Assembly (NCBI GenBank): GCA_933228675.1
Contig: OW121744.1
Location: 58,733,775-58,797,774, forward strand
Reading direction: 5' to 3'
Source of the DNA: Stomorhina lunata
Taxonomy: Eukaryota > Arthropoda > Insecta > Diptera > Rhiniidae
DNA: 64,000 nucleotides
Shown here: positions 10,761 to 23,500 of the stretch, one piece after another
Layout: the number at the start of each line of letters is the position of its first letter
How positions within the stretch are numbered: the first letter of the stretch is position 1
The notes under the pieces: model-generated
The model's input: the letters and a program-made list of their open reading frames with translations, nothing else
Database searches by the model: none
Told to the model about the DNA's origin: nothing
Program-made: the position numbers and the translations under genes

Positions 10761-12480
10761 ATTTTTTGGTAGTAGCTTTCACCATTAATCCAGGGTATTT
10801 GTAATTATACATGCATATTTTTCGAAATAGTTTCCAATTGCATTTTAGAAACTTAAAATTGTATTTTAGTATTTTCTATTTGTTGTCTAGAATTTTTTAT
10901 TCGTGTTTGTGTTTCGGAATTTCCTATTTGTATTCCAATTGTCATCAAAATGTTCTCAACGACTGTATCGTCTAGCCGCCGTTACAGTTATTGTGGCATT
11001 GAAGTTCGTTTTCTCTTTGTGATTGTCTGGTAATGCCGTTCTCTAAAAACTCTCATGATAATGCAATAACAATAGGTATCAGTTATTTGTGGATAGTAAT
11101 GTGTATTTTTAAACCATTATTCTCTGCACTTACTTCACCACAAGGAAATACCTGTGGACACCGGAAACCAAAGTAGAGTCCGGAGACTTTATGTTAACAA
11201 AACATATATAAAACCAAAAAACCATATATACAAATTATGCTTTTAATAACTTTATAGTAGTACAAAATTATAAATAAAAACAACATATAACATTTATTTA
11301 ATGTTTGTATTTTATTAAACGCCTTTTTAAAAATTTTGTCTTTTATAATTTTGTGTATCATTACCAATTCACTTAGGTCCAATTTTGGTTTTTGTATACC
11401 AGTCTTTTTTATAATTTCCACATTCAATTTTTTTTTCTTTTAAACCAAATAGTATACTTTAAAAATAATTTAGTGTATTCCTACATTTTATGCATGTGTT
11501 CTGGCTTCTAAAATTTTACATGAACATAATTTGTGAGGGTATATTAAAACCGATCTTATATTTCAATACAATTTTAATTTAAAGAATTAATTAATTGAAT
11601 ATTTCATGTAATTTTTTTTTTTTGTTCATATTAACGACTCGGAAACTAGAACACATATTATTTTCAATAAAAAAAAACATTTATATAAATGTAAATAAAT
11701 ACAGTCGTAGTCAAAATTATTTACATATATTTTTTTAAGAAAGTATTAAATAAATTAGAAGCAAAAACATCATTTTATTTTTAAAATTTAGTGTATACAA
11801 TGTTTATTAACTCCTTTATTTTATAATCATGGAGTTTTCAATATGTATGTATGTATGTAAATACTTATGACTATTACTGTATATTGTTTAAAACAAAGAA
11901 AACTGTGTAACACATCAAACAATTAAAGATATTTTGTATAGGTTTTGTAAGATTAAAAAGTATTTTTTTTTTTTGCCTAAAATTATATTTTTAATGTTTT
12001 TATTTAGATAAATAATTATTATCATTTTATTATTCATATTTATGTCGTATGATTTATACATTTTTTAATACATAAAATATTTACCCAGTACTTGATATAA
12101 AATGTAGAGCGATGAGATTTTTCTTTGAAAAAATATGATACCAATTTGGAAAAAAGGTTTTTCTTAGGGTCTTATTAAATGTTGAAATATTTTTTGTTAA
12201 ATTGATACCTTTTTTAGCTATTTATAGCGTTGCCTTTTTTTAAGAATGTACCTTATCGCTTAAATAACTTGACTTAAATATATAAACTTACCGTTATCCT
12301 AATGTCATTTTGAAGCGAACGTTACATTTTGACTCCTTCAAATTTGAGTACTTATTTGACCGATAGAACTTTCAAAAGTTATTCCATAGACTTATAAATT
12401 CGTTAATTCTCCATTTAAAAAACATTTGACAGCAATCTGTCAAAAATAGTATAGATTAGTTTATATGAAAATGATTATTT
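10761..12480. other. Gene-free AT-rich DNA
   Basis: Possible weak extension of the retroelement relic near 10940-11000 (reverse-strand DDTVVENIL-like reading). Otherwise long A/T runs; no gene recognised. Confidence 0.35.
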
Positions 12481-12494
12481 CGACGACATCACAG

Positions 12495-13440
12495 CACACG
12501 ACGACTGCTGCTGTCAAATAAAGACTACACCATTTTTCATTAAAATTGAGAAAACTCCAAATGAAATTGAGAATTTCAGTTGAAATTGAGAAAATTTCCA
12601 ATTGAAATTGAGAATTTTCGGTTGAAATTTAGAAAATTTCATATGAAATTCAGAATTTCACACGACGACTGCTGCTGTCAAATAAAGACTACACCATTTT
12701 TCATTAAAATTGAGAAAACTCCAAATGAAATTGAGAATTTCAGTTGAAATTGAGAAAATTTCCAATTGAAATTGAGAATTTTCGGTTGAAATTTAGAAAA
12801 TTTCATATGAAATTCAGAATTTCCGGTTAAAATTGAGAAAATTCCAAATGAAATTGAGAATTTTCGATTGAAATTGACAATATTCCAAATGAAATTAATA
12901 TTTTTTGGATAAAATTGAGAAAAACCAAATGAAATGAAAAATTTCCGGATGATATCAACATCAAATGGAAATTCCCAATTTTATTTGGAATTTTCTTAAT
13001 TTCACCAGAAAATTCCCAATTATATTAGGAATTTTCTCAATACCAACCGGAAATTCTCAATTTTATTTGGAATTTTCTCAATATCAACCGGAATTTCTCA
13101 ATTTCATTTGAAGTTTTCCCAATATCAACCGGAAATTCTCAATTTCGTTTGGAATTTTCTCAATATTAACTCAATATTAATCAATTTAATTCGTAATGTT
13201 CTCAATTTCCACTAAAAATGGTGTAATATGTTTGCAGACAGCAATAAAGCTGTCAACAGACGATATGCATTCTACATATGACATTTCAACTTTGAATGTC
13301 ATGAGCCTGTTCGTAAATGCTTCACTGCGCGACTTTAGCACTTGATAATAAGCTAACTTTAGTCCTTTACTCCAATTTTTTTGCAATCGTGAAGCATTTA
13401 CGAACAGGCCCCATATGTAATTGTTCATGTCTGTCAAAAT
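12495..13440. mobile_element. Foldback element built of ~18 bp GAAATTGAGAA-type repeats
   Basis: The left half (12535-12955) consists of repeated units like GAAATTGAGAATTTTC alternating with GAGAAAATTCCAAAT; the right half (12960-13190) is the same motif on the opposite strand (AATTCTCAATTTC, GGAATTTTCTCAAT). The outer sequence CTACACCATTTTT on the left is mirrored by AAAAATGGTGTAAT on the right. The left arm carries a 164 bp tandem duplication (12495-12658 and 12659-12822). A separate perfect 21 bp inverted repeat flanks the right side (13305-13325 and 13389-13409, starting GCCTGTTCGTAAATGC). Confidence 0.75.
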
Positions 13441-14138
13441 AATTGTTTTACAGAAGGTTTACAATACTCGGTCACAAAAGTAGTTGCTTCTGTTTATTTT
13501 TCCGTAATAACAACAGAAGAAAATAGAACAAAATATGACTTTTACAGAAGAAATGTTTTAAATTGACACCCGACAAGGTACATGTTTTGCATTAAAAAAT
13601 TTGACAGGTCAGATGTAAAAAGCATGTTTAAGCAGATGTTGGGCTCCCATTATAAATATTAATAATAGTAACACAATTGGCATGTTTCAAAAGTTTTGCG
13701 TCATACACATAAGTGCGATTTGAGCCAGTTATTTTATTTCAAATTACGTAGAATATATCTGTGCACCTCTGGAAATTTGTTGCTAAAGTACACGGCTTGT
13801 TTATCAGCTGATTATTGTGCTGCTGCTGTCTTCAAAATAATTATGTAGCTGACTAAGGAGCAACATTTGAAGCCAGCTGATTTCGTAATCGTGAAGTCTG
13901 ATGTTGTCTATGTGGTATTACCTCTCTACTAATCAATCTAATCGGTTTAAATTTGAACCACTGGTTATTTGGAATCTGACAATACTTTTGTCATCATATC
14001 TCTACCGAAATAATAAATTATATTTTATTGCTTTACGTCATAACATCTTCCGAACCAGGGATTTCAAACAAAAACAAAAAGTCCCTAACAGGAAAAAAAA
14101 TCGATGTAGTTTAGTTTAACTAGACTTGTTGCAAATGA

Positions 14139-14615
14139 TGCAATGAGGTGAAGCTGTTGCCTTCCGTCTCCAGCTAGCAGGTAAGAACTGTTTTAAATTC
14201 CTACTCTAACATCCTCATGGTACATCCTGGTAACCTAGACAACCTAGTTGAAGATGCCCTGTTTGGGATTCTAGATCAGAGCGAATATGAGAGGGAGTTA
14301 TGAGAGGGAGTTATACTTGGTAAAATACGAAAATGGAGCGTCTGTTCTAGTTAGTTGCGGCTGCAAATGGGCGACTGTCTCGGATCGAACGGCTCGATAT
14401 AGAAACGTGGCTGGTGTCTTTGGACTCATCACCCATCAACTTAGCACTTACGATGTATTAAGAATGGAAAGAAACAACATTACAAAATATACTACTACAA
14501 GCGGTAATCATGCGAGAAACCCCCCTACTTTGGCAGCTGGCACAAGGATTTTGGATTTTTTGAGAGTCAAGGATAACAGAAGAAAAACATTGTTCCAAAA
14601 AAAAAATTCATCTTG
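14139..14615 (+). repeat. Dispersed repeat with tail ending GTCAAGGATAACAGAAGAA (copy 1)
   Basis: Shares the ordered blocks ACCTAGTTGAAGATGC, GGATCGAACGGCTCG, GGACTCATCACCCATC and GTCAAGGATAACAGAAG with 17395-17990, and its tail recurs at 21268-21395, 39910-39990 and about 6880-6935. A 109-codon open frame (starting MRGSYERELYLVKYENG) has no homologue I recognise and is likely fortuitous in this repeat. Confidence 0.6.
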
Positions 14616-14629
14616 ACTGAAGCTCATTT

Positions 14630-15290
14630 TTATCTTGGTGATTAAGTTAGTAAGCCAAATTGCCGCATTTGGGGCTCAGACAGCAAACAATACAAAAGCC
14701 AATGCTCCCATTGCGATTGACTATTTTGAGCAATTGTGGAGAGAAGGCATCATTGTCCCATATTTTTTAAATGAGGTCAGTTCAACCATTAAGGTCAATG
14801 GAGACACCTATCGCGACATGAATGCAGTTTTTTTGCACCCGCTTTTTATGTTATTGATGTTGGCGATGTTTGCTTCAACATGATGGTGCAACTTGCAACA
14901 CATCTTATTGTAAATTCGATTTACTGCAATGAATGCATCAAATGTTTGATGGTAGTTTAATTACCCGAAATTTTGATGTCAATTGGCAGCCATGAAGCTG
15001 CGATTTGACACCATTAAACTATTCTCTGTGGGATACCGTTAAAGACAAGTGTTATGCAAACAAGCCAGAGACAATTGGACATTTGAACGTCAACATTGCC
15101 ATTTCCCAGATACGACCCCGTACAAAAAAAATTGTGTTCGAAAATTGTTCTATCAGGCCAGACGCGGTAGCCATAATATTTAATTTCTAACCGGAACAAT
15201 AGTATTTAACAAAAAAAGTAAGTTTGGCAAAATTTTAAAACATTTTTGTTTTATAGCAATTTTAAGTTCGAACTTTTAAATGGCCCACCC
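14630..15290 (+). pseudogene. Mariner/Tc1-type transposase relic (C-terminal part)
   Basis: Broken frames read in order: VNGDTYRDMNAVFLHP; then a NSIYCNE-like segment matching the (Q)DGATCHT region; then HTPLNYSLWDTVKDKCYANK, PETIGHLNVNIAIS, IRPRTKKIVFENC. These match the PRSCDLTPLDxFLWGxVKDKxYxxxPxTIxHLKxxI end common to insect mariner-like transposases. Multiple stops; inactive. Confidence 0.75.
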
Positions 15291-15474
15291 GATAACACTT
15301 ACACATTGCAAACTGTTGGAAAACTGTTATCCAATTTTTCAATTTATTTCATTGTACACTAATAATCGAAATATGTATGTTCTTCGGTATTAAATTTCAT
15401 ATTTAGCGAACTATAGGCAAATATTATATAGCTTAACAGATAAATTAAAATATGATGCCACTTTTGCTGTACTC

Positions 15475-15590
15475 AACTCAGTTTGGTCGTCTGCCAGTCG
15501 ACCCAACTTTCACTCAATGAAATTTTTTAGTTCCGCAAAAAAAAAATAATTTAGAATGTTGGGTCGACTGGCAGACGACCAAACTGAGTT
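15475..15590. repeat. Perfect 33 bp hairpin
   Basis: AACTCAGTTTGGTCGTCTGC continuing to ACCCAAC (15475-15507) is exactly inverted at 15558-15590, with a 50 bp loop. Outside the perfect part the pairing continues after a 5 bp offset (CTC/GAG). Probably the ends of a small transposon relic. Confidence 0.8.
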
Positions 15591-15610
15591 AAGTTGAGAA
15601 CGGCAATAGG

Positions 15611-15795
15611 GGTATTAATTCATAATCTTTACCAAGATTTAACAAAGACTTTATAAAGCTAACCAACTAAATTAAAAAAAATGATCAACGAAATAAATTC
15701 TATTAAGAGTTATAAACTTTTATAGAGGTTAATGCAACTTATTTCGCTAGAAATTAGCTTATAAAGTCTTTATTGGATTTTGTTAAAGTCTTCTA
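15611..15795. repeat. Imperfect inverted repeat, probable MITE relic
   Basis: TTTAACAAAGACTTTATAAA near 15649 is mirrored by TTATAAAGTCTTTATTGGAT near 15759. The left edge GGGGTATTAATTCATAAT resembles the CCCCCTAATTCATAA terminal repeat of the 3566 element. Confidence 0.5.
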
Positions 15796-16009
15796 CATTT
15801 TACTAGCATTGAGTAAAACAGATCCATGTAATAATAATAATTAATATGTAGTTTGAGGATAGTATTTTTTTTTTAATTTAATGTATGATAATAATTATAA
15901 TATAAGTATTTCAATTTTATTGGAATACTTTAAAAGTAATTATCTTTTTTTATAATTTCAAAATATTTTTTAAATATTAAACATTAATTTCATTTTGTCT
16001 CCATAATAA

Positions 16010-16920
16010 CTCCAAAAAATTTCGACCCGATTTGTGTCTATAATGTATACAGATTTCGATGAGATTGTCATTCCGTTTGTAATTTCCATAATATTGGCTC
16101 AAAAACCAAAATTGAAATTCTAAGACGATTGAGCGATGTCAGCCTGCCTGTCTATCCGTCTGTCTGTTGTTGGCACGATAGGTCTTGAACGAAATTTGTC
16201 TAAAATATTCTTCATTTCCTGGAAAATTTTGATATTCAAATTGCGCGAAATTTGTTTACGTTTGCCCATAGCTCGCGTATTCCAATCACGTATTTGCTAA
16301 TAAATGACAAATTATAACCGGCCACTAAATTTAGTACAAGAAAGTCTTATGTCAATGCTAGCCGGTGTGCAAGATTTTGTCACAATCGGTCACCAATTCA
16401 CCATACCTCCCATATAAAAACTTACGGAAACGCAAAAATATCAATAAATACCAAAAAGAGTTTGCATCCGTCAAATGAAAGCGCAATAGCGCCCTAAAAA
16501 AAGAGGGGCAAAATTTTACAAACGTTTTTCCGATATCTAGAAAAGGTTGTGTTAAAGCTCCCATATAACTCCGCCTCGGCAATCACATTAATTCTGATAA
16601 ATTGAATACAATTGTAATTTAGAACATAGAAGTTTCTGCAAATTTATATAGGAATCGGTCCATATTAGACCCTAGCTTTCATATAAAAATCACTCCTGAA
16701 ATAACACAAATGCCACCTAAAAGCTACTAGATTATAAACTATGATAGCTATGGCCACTAAATTTTTAATAAATATGCTTTATATAAACACCAGCCAGTGT
16801 GCAACTTTTGTGACAATCGGTTAACATTTGGCTATAATTCTTATACAATATATAACATCGCCTTTTTATATATACAATTAAAAAGATTTGGAGGTACATT
16901 CATTATATTAATATTGCACC
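16010..16920 (+). repeat. Dispersed ~900 bp repeat, copy 1
   Basis: Shares AATATTGGCTCAAAAACCAA, CTAAGACGATTGAGCGATGT, GGAAAATTTTGATATT, CCCATATAAAAACTTAC and ACCAGCCAGTGT with 33985-34930, same order and orientation. No coding evidence. Confidence 0.75.
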
Positions 16921-17394
16921 TACGAAATAAGAAAGCTATCAATCAATGTTAGGTCTAATCTAGGATATTGTTGTTGTTATAACAGCTCTAACTTTTACAA
17001 TTTTTTAATTTTGTTTTGGGGGATCTGTTAGGAGATCAAGGCCAAGAAATTTTGCTACTTCTACTGGATGAGTCCACAAATCCTCAGGACTAAGTAAAGT
17101 AGTGTTGTGAAAAAGTTGAAAATGTGGGGGTATCATGAGGACCCTAACCACAAGCTGGGCATATGTTGGGGACGGCATGGTCTATGCGTGTCCAAAAGAT
17201 ATTTATTCTGTTGTTCCATCCCGATCTCAGTTGGGCCAGAATTGAATATTTCTCCACTGAGTATCACTTAGCGACGCTGACCACACCGGAGCAGCATAAT
17301 TTGCCACTGACCGACCAATCGCTTTATAGATAGACAGCAAGGTTTCCTTGTCCATTCCCCAAGTACCGCCGGCTAGAGCTTTCCATATCACACA

Positions 17395-17990
17395 TGGGAT
17401 GTAAGTGTTGCCTGGCGACTCTAGCTACCCAGTAAAAACTGTATCCAATTCCCACTCTAACCTCCTCGTGGTACAACCTGGTAACTTAAGCAACCTAGTT
17501 GAAGATGCGATTAACAACCGAATTCTAGGTCGGGACTAATATGAGAGGGTGTAATATTGGAGCTATTTCAACGTATTTGGTCTAAGGGTCTAAGATAATT
17601 GTACTTGATTAAGTGCGAAACTGCAGCGTCTGTTCAACATGTTAGTTGCGGCTGTAAGCGGGTGTCCGTCTCGGATCAAGCGGCTCGCTATACAAACGTG
17701 GATTGTGTCTTTGGACTCATCGCCCATCGACTTAGAATTTACGATGATTTAAGCATGGAAAGAAGCAACATTACAGAATGTACTACTCCAAGGGTTAATC
17801 ATGCGAGAAAATCCTCCTGCTACGACAGCTGGTACAATGATTTTGGAGGTGCCTAATTTATGCGAGAACATTCTGATGAATGAAAACAATTCTATCCAAA
17901 GATATCGGACTATAAAGAGGTCCTATGCTCCACTGAGAGTCAAGGATAACAGAACAACAAGAAGAATTGACACAAAGTTTTATTAAGAGC
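17395..17990 (+). repeat. Dispersed repeat with tail ending GTCAAGGATAACAGAA (copy 2)
   Basis: Same blocks as 14139-14615 (ACCTAGTTGAAGATGC, TTGCGGCTGTAAGCGGG, TCGGATCAAGCGGCTCG, GGACTCATCGCCCATCGA). The two short open frames in it are not conserved between copies. Confidence 0.6.
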
Positions 17991-18984
17991 ATTGAACGAT
18001 AGAATGGAAATGTGGATGTTATTTGTTAAAGAGTATGTCATCCAGATAACTTTCGTCGAGTTGAGCACACTGTTTAAAACACAATCTTAAGTTCTGCGCC
18101 ACACGATCCCTTGACGAATATTTTTCTTTAAAGCCACAAGAGATTGGATATTTTCATTATAAACCCTCTCTTTGAGGTAGCCCCAAAGATATCATTAACC
18201 CATTTATTACCAGGATTAAAAGTTAAATTTTTCAAATATTACATGTTTACATTGTTTTATTTCTATGAAAATTGAAATAATCGTTCTAAGTGGATATTTT
18301 TTTAAACATTTGAAGAAACCTCTTATTTTTCACTTTAAACTGGCATGTCCAAACTTTGGCGTCAAGTCAGCACGCTTTTCCTATATTTGATCTGAATAAA
18401 ACTTTGTATTTGAATTATTATTGGGTCAAATGTAAAAAAATGGGGGTACGTCTTTCTGTAAAATGACTTAAAATTTTTTGGGACACTCTAATGGCCGTCT
18501 AGGCAATATATTTTTGGGTAGAATGAAATGGAAAAATAACATCGATAATGAGAACTAAATATATTACTTTAAAATCGGTTAAAAACTTTCCTAATTAAGG
18601 GTTTTTCAAAATATTCTACATCCTTGAAGACTCTTCTGAGCATATGCAATAAAAAAATTTATAAAAATTCTAACAAGCTTGACATTTTTATTTTTTTGAG
18701 ACCTCAAGATATTTAATTATCCATTTTTATCACAATGGGCAGTGTTAATCTACTTTTGCATAGGTCGAAAAAAAGTATTTTTTTCATACCATTTTCAAAA
18801 CTCCTTTTTTGTTTTTTTTCAACCGAATTCGAAAAAAGTAAAAAAAAGTTTCAGTGTTAGTAAGAACACCCTGTAGATTACCAAGAAGAAAAAGTTAGAT
18901 CGATATCTCTAATGGCTTAGCCGTACCTGCGACTTAAAATCAAAAGATTTCGACAAAACCCCAATTTTACACCAAAGTTAAAAA
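17991..18984. other. Gene-free AT-rich DNA
   Basis: Nothing recognised apart from a short match between about 18195 and 19605 (AGGATCAAAAGTAAAATTTT-like). Confidence 0.3.
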
Positions 18985-19500
18985 AACAAGTAAGAAAGTG
19001 CTATAGTCGGTCAAGCCCGACCATTCGATACCCTTCACCACTGTTTTTTCTGTATAAAGACACATATTTGCTAAATTTTGCCATCATACAAAAATTTTCT
19101 CAAAACTTATATATTTAAGCTGTTTCCGTCATTTAGACTTATATGAGAGCTAGGGTCAAATGTGGACCGATTATCTCGAAATTTGGCAATTGATTTGATT
19201 GATTTGATTTTTGACAAAAATTGTGTATGTGACAAATAAACTCAAACTTTTAATTATTTTTAGATTTACGAGCGTTTTAGTAATTTTTGTCTCCCATACA
19301 AACAGAAAAGTTTGTATGGGAGCTATGGTCAAATGTGGACCGATTTCAACGAAATTTGGTACAATGATTTAAGTTAGGCTAAATCGACTCAGAAAGTGAT
19401 TCAAGTCAATTAGTATACTAAAAGGTGGGTCTAAGACAAATATTTCTATTATGCACACTTATAATACCCTTTCCACGTATGGTGGTAAAGGGTATAAAAA
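18985..19500 (+). repeat. AACAAGTAAGAAA repeat family (copy 4)
   Basis: Head AACAAGTAAGAAAGTGCTAT then AGTCGGTCAAGCCCGACC and GATACCCTTCACCAC; tail GGTGGTAAAGGGTATAAAAA. Same layout as 2032-2800. Confidence 0.7.
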
Positions 19501-20542
19501 GCATGTGAATTGTTATATATTAGCAGTTTTTATAAGCAAAACTGAAATTATTGCTTCAATGGGTAGAAGTATATATAAGAAATTTAGTTGAACTCTGATG
19601 TCGTTAGCCCTTTTATTTCAAGGATCAAAAGTAAAATTTTTAATATATTATATTATATAATATATTATATAATATATTATATAATATAATATATTTGGTA
19701 CGTTTGGTACAAAGTTTAATTTTCTCCATACAAAGGTGAGACATACATGAAAACTGAGAAATAATAAATAATAGACACCTAAAGTTCTGTTTACAATAAA
19801 ATTAAAAACCTCCCTTCAAAAACCGGGTCGAATTTTTTTTTAATTATTCTTCTGTTTTCTACATAAAATTATTTTTTTCTTTTGTATATGTATATTTTTC
19901 GATTTTATTATTATTTTTTTTTTAACTAACTACTAAAAACCTAAATTTGAACAAAAATAAAATTATAAAATTTAGGATTAAGTAGTTTAAAAAGGGAGTG
20001 GTGGGGTGTAAGAAATTTGGAAAGTTTTGGTATTTTGTAGATAATTAAATATGTATCATGTATATATTATAATAATGTATAATAAAATAAATTTTCAAAA
20101 CATTAAGTGCTTACGAAATTTTTTTGCATATTTTTTTTTAATTTCTTTTCAATTCTAAGTCATGCCTAAGGCTTGACTTAAGATTACTAAATAATAAACA
20201 TAATCCTAATAAAAACACATTATTGTACAAAAGGCATTTAAATTTGTGTTAAAAGTATAGTGTTTTTTGTTTTTATCTCATATTTACCAAGTTTTCAATT
20301 CATGTACGTTTCTGTTAATATTGTATATAAAGTACACTCGTTTATGTAAATATGTACTTTCATTCATTCAATCGTTTAATGATCTTGACTATTAAATTGC
20401 ATTTTGTTTAATAATCACTCTGTTAATTTTTGTTTTGTTTTTAAATTACAAAAGATAGTTGTGAAAAATATTGAAGAAGAATAAGATTACAAGGCGAATA
20501 AAATATAGTATATGTATGTATGCATGTAAATGGTACTTAAAT
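19501..20542. other. 3' flank of DUBAI with an AT palindromic microsatellite
   Basis: A run of TATTATATAATA units lies at about 19645-19695. The rest is A/T-rich and probably includes the DUBAI 3' UTR; no gene seen. Confidence 0.4.
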
Positions 20543-23500
20543 TTAATAAACAAACCTATTCATATTTATATTCATAGCATTACCACCACAACCACTGGCC
20601 GGCGGTGGTTGTTCATCGTCGTCATCGAAACTGTCTCGTCGTTGATCTTTTGTTTTCATTGCATTAGCATTTAGGATATTGGCATTTTTATAACGTCTCA
20701 TTTTTAGCTCTTCACTAAAAGCAACATTATCATGTGTCACCATATCGCGCAATTCACTTGGCAATTCCTCCAGCGTTAGCGGTATAGGTACATCAACTTT
20801 GATGACTTTTGTTGAGGCCGATGTTTCTGGCGTTTCATTTGACCGAGCTCCCATTTGATAGAACAATATATATGGTGTGTTTGGTGGTGTTAGATTGTGT
20901 AATTCTTCAGTTTTCGATGGTGTCACAATGCTATCGTTAAATTTATACCATTTATTACTGGCATCAGATGCATAAGTGTAATAGTGGCCAGAATCCATGC
21001 TGAATCCGGAATGGACTACACCGGCATATAAATCATAATGAACAGTCGCAATCTCTTCAAGATTTTCCGGGGAACAGACTTTAAGGGAAACCTGAAATTA
21101 AAACAAGTATATTTCCATTACTCTACCGTTAATAAAGAAAAACATGTCATTTATTGCTTATAAGCAACATTTTTAACTTTTGGTCATAGTTGCTTCAGTT
21201 CTTGTTGTTCTCAACTGAAATTAACATTTTTGAGCATTTAATTACGAAGATACATTTTTTAAAGCATTTTTTAAATCCCCCTGCTGCGGCAGCTGGCACA
21301 AGGCTTTTGGAGGTGCCTAATCTATGCAAGAACATCCTGATGAATGAAACCAATGAGGCCTTATGCTCCACTGGGAGTCAAGGATAGCAGAAGATGAAGA
21401 ATGTTGCTTATATGAAACATTTGTTAATAGTAGCAATATTTTTTACACTGAAAGTTAGTTTAAAATAGAGGAAAATGATCCTGCTTTAAAAGAAGAAAAA
21501 TATTTCACTAAGTTCTTCGATGATGAAGTTATAAAATCTAGATTTGCAATGAAATAAATCTATACTCGTAGCAAGTAAATTGTGCTGGGTGCCAGGACAT
21601 TAATAAGGACTTGACTTTATTTTCTACAATGTAAGATAAAAATTCAAGACAGAAGTAGATACATTGTGGATTGGCTAACAAGGCTTATGATGAACTAAAA
21701 CTTAAAGTCTAACAGTAAATGTTAGGTTAGATTTGAAAGGTGATGCCAGGGGAGTGGCATCTTCATTCGGAGACCTTTAGGTCCATTGCGATCCTTCCTG
21801 AAAGTCTTTCTATACTTTCATGTAGGATAGGGAAGGAGAAAATAGAGAAGAGTGAACTATATAGATAGTGTTAGAAATAGAGTAATGAAGTCGTAGAGAA
21901 GAGAAGTGACATATAAAACGCTACCCTAGAGAGAGAGACCTATCTAAGCCATCTGAGTCCCAATATAAAACCTACAACGTCAGTCAGTTCGCACTGCTGT
22001 ATGTCACTTATTCATGGTCATAGAATCTATTACCTAGAAATTTAATTCTCTGGCTTTGGAGCATAGGACAATGGCAGAGGATGTGCTCGAACGTTTCGGA
22101 CAAATCCGCGTCCGAGCATAGTCTGCAAATGTCCTGAATTGCTCCATCCCATCTATTTAGCCTGAAATTCGGGGCGCAATTGCCAGTTGGTCACTTGCAC
22201 AGTATCTAGAACCTTATAGCCCGATTTAAATATACGCAAGGCCAAGTTCTTGCTATGTCCTAGCAGAACCAGTCTTAGGAAATGTATAGGTATTCTATGC
22301 ATTTCCTAAGACTGGCTCTGCTAAGACCTGACAAGAACGTGGTCTTGCGTATATTTAAATCGGGCTATTAGGTTCTAGATATTGTGCAAGTGACCAAGAC
22401 TTGATGCCCATGAAGAAGGTGACATATAGGTGGTGCTATCTCTGTCACCGCGAGCATCAGTTCCTGGCTCGAGCCATGTCTTGCGATTGTCAGCAATTTC
22501 ATTGCCTTCGATGTCGCACTGACCAGGAATCCAGCAAAGTCTTACTACACGACTTGACAAATTTTGAGGTGATGCTACATCCTTCCAGAGGCGTTAGAGA
22601 AGCCTGGCTGTCGACGTTGATTGACACCTCGCTATCTTCAGGAATGTTGAAAGAAATAAGCTCAGTGGCTTTCAGAATGGCAAAGATTTCTCCCTGATAT
22701 ACACTGCACTCATCTCTAAGCCTTTAAGATTTCCTAATATTCTGATCCTTTAAGAAAATACCAGCACCAGTGCCGATATCCATTTTAGAGCCGCCTGTGA
22801 AGATCGAGTTCGCCTCAAAGAGCGATTGACGATTATCCGGTTCTATCAGGACGATTATCTGGTTCTATCAGGAATAACGACATGTGGTACGGAACTAAAC
22901 AAAAGTTGCTTTACTAAGTAGTCAGATGCAGGTGAACCTGACTCAAAGTAAGGTTTTTAAATGTACTATTAATGTTGTTGTTGTAAAGACTCGGAATCCT
23001 AAGATTTCCGTCTAGTTCTGGTACGAAGAATGCTACCGGGACGATGTACAACCAATACTCAATGTTGCTTATAAGCAACATCTCTTTACAATAAAACCTC
23101 CCTTTAAAAAAAAAAACATACCCGTCAAATTGAGTCATTAGAGCATTGTATAGTTAGTGATGTATTATCGGCCGGTTGTAAGTATCTAAATGACCAACCG
23201 GGGTATCTCGGTCAAGGGCTGTCAACTCAGCAACAACATATTTACAACATTACCGATGTTATTGTTGATGCTGTATATTAGTCTTTTATTATTTAATTTT
23301 GGTTATGAATTGGGGGTTAAGCTTTATCCATACAAAACAGTTTTTTATATTGATATATAATCGCGTAAAAACCACAAGTGAAAAAAAGGCCTACTTTGCG
23401 TTGGTTAAATTTGTAATTACTCCTATAACTTCTTGAACATTTATTCAGATGTTGCTGAAACTAATCATCCTAAATAAATATATCAACTTACCTTTTCATC

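Noticed and set aside
14287..14616. 109-codon open frame (MRGSYERELYLVKYENG) as a gene
   Set aside because: It lies in a dispersed repeat whose other copy at 17395 does not keep the frame; no family resemblance.
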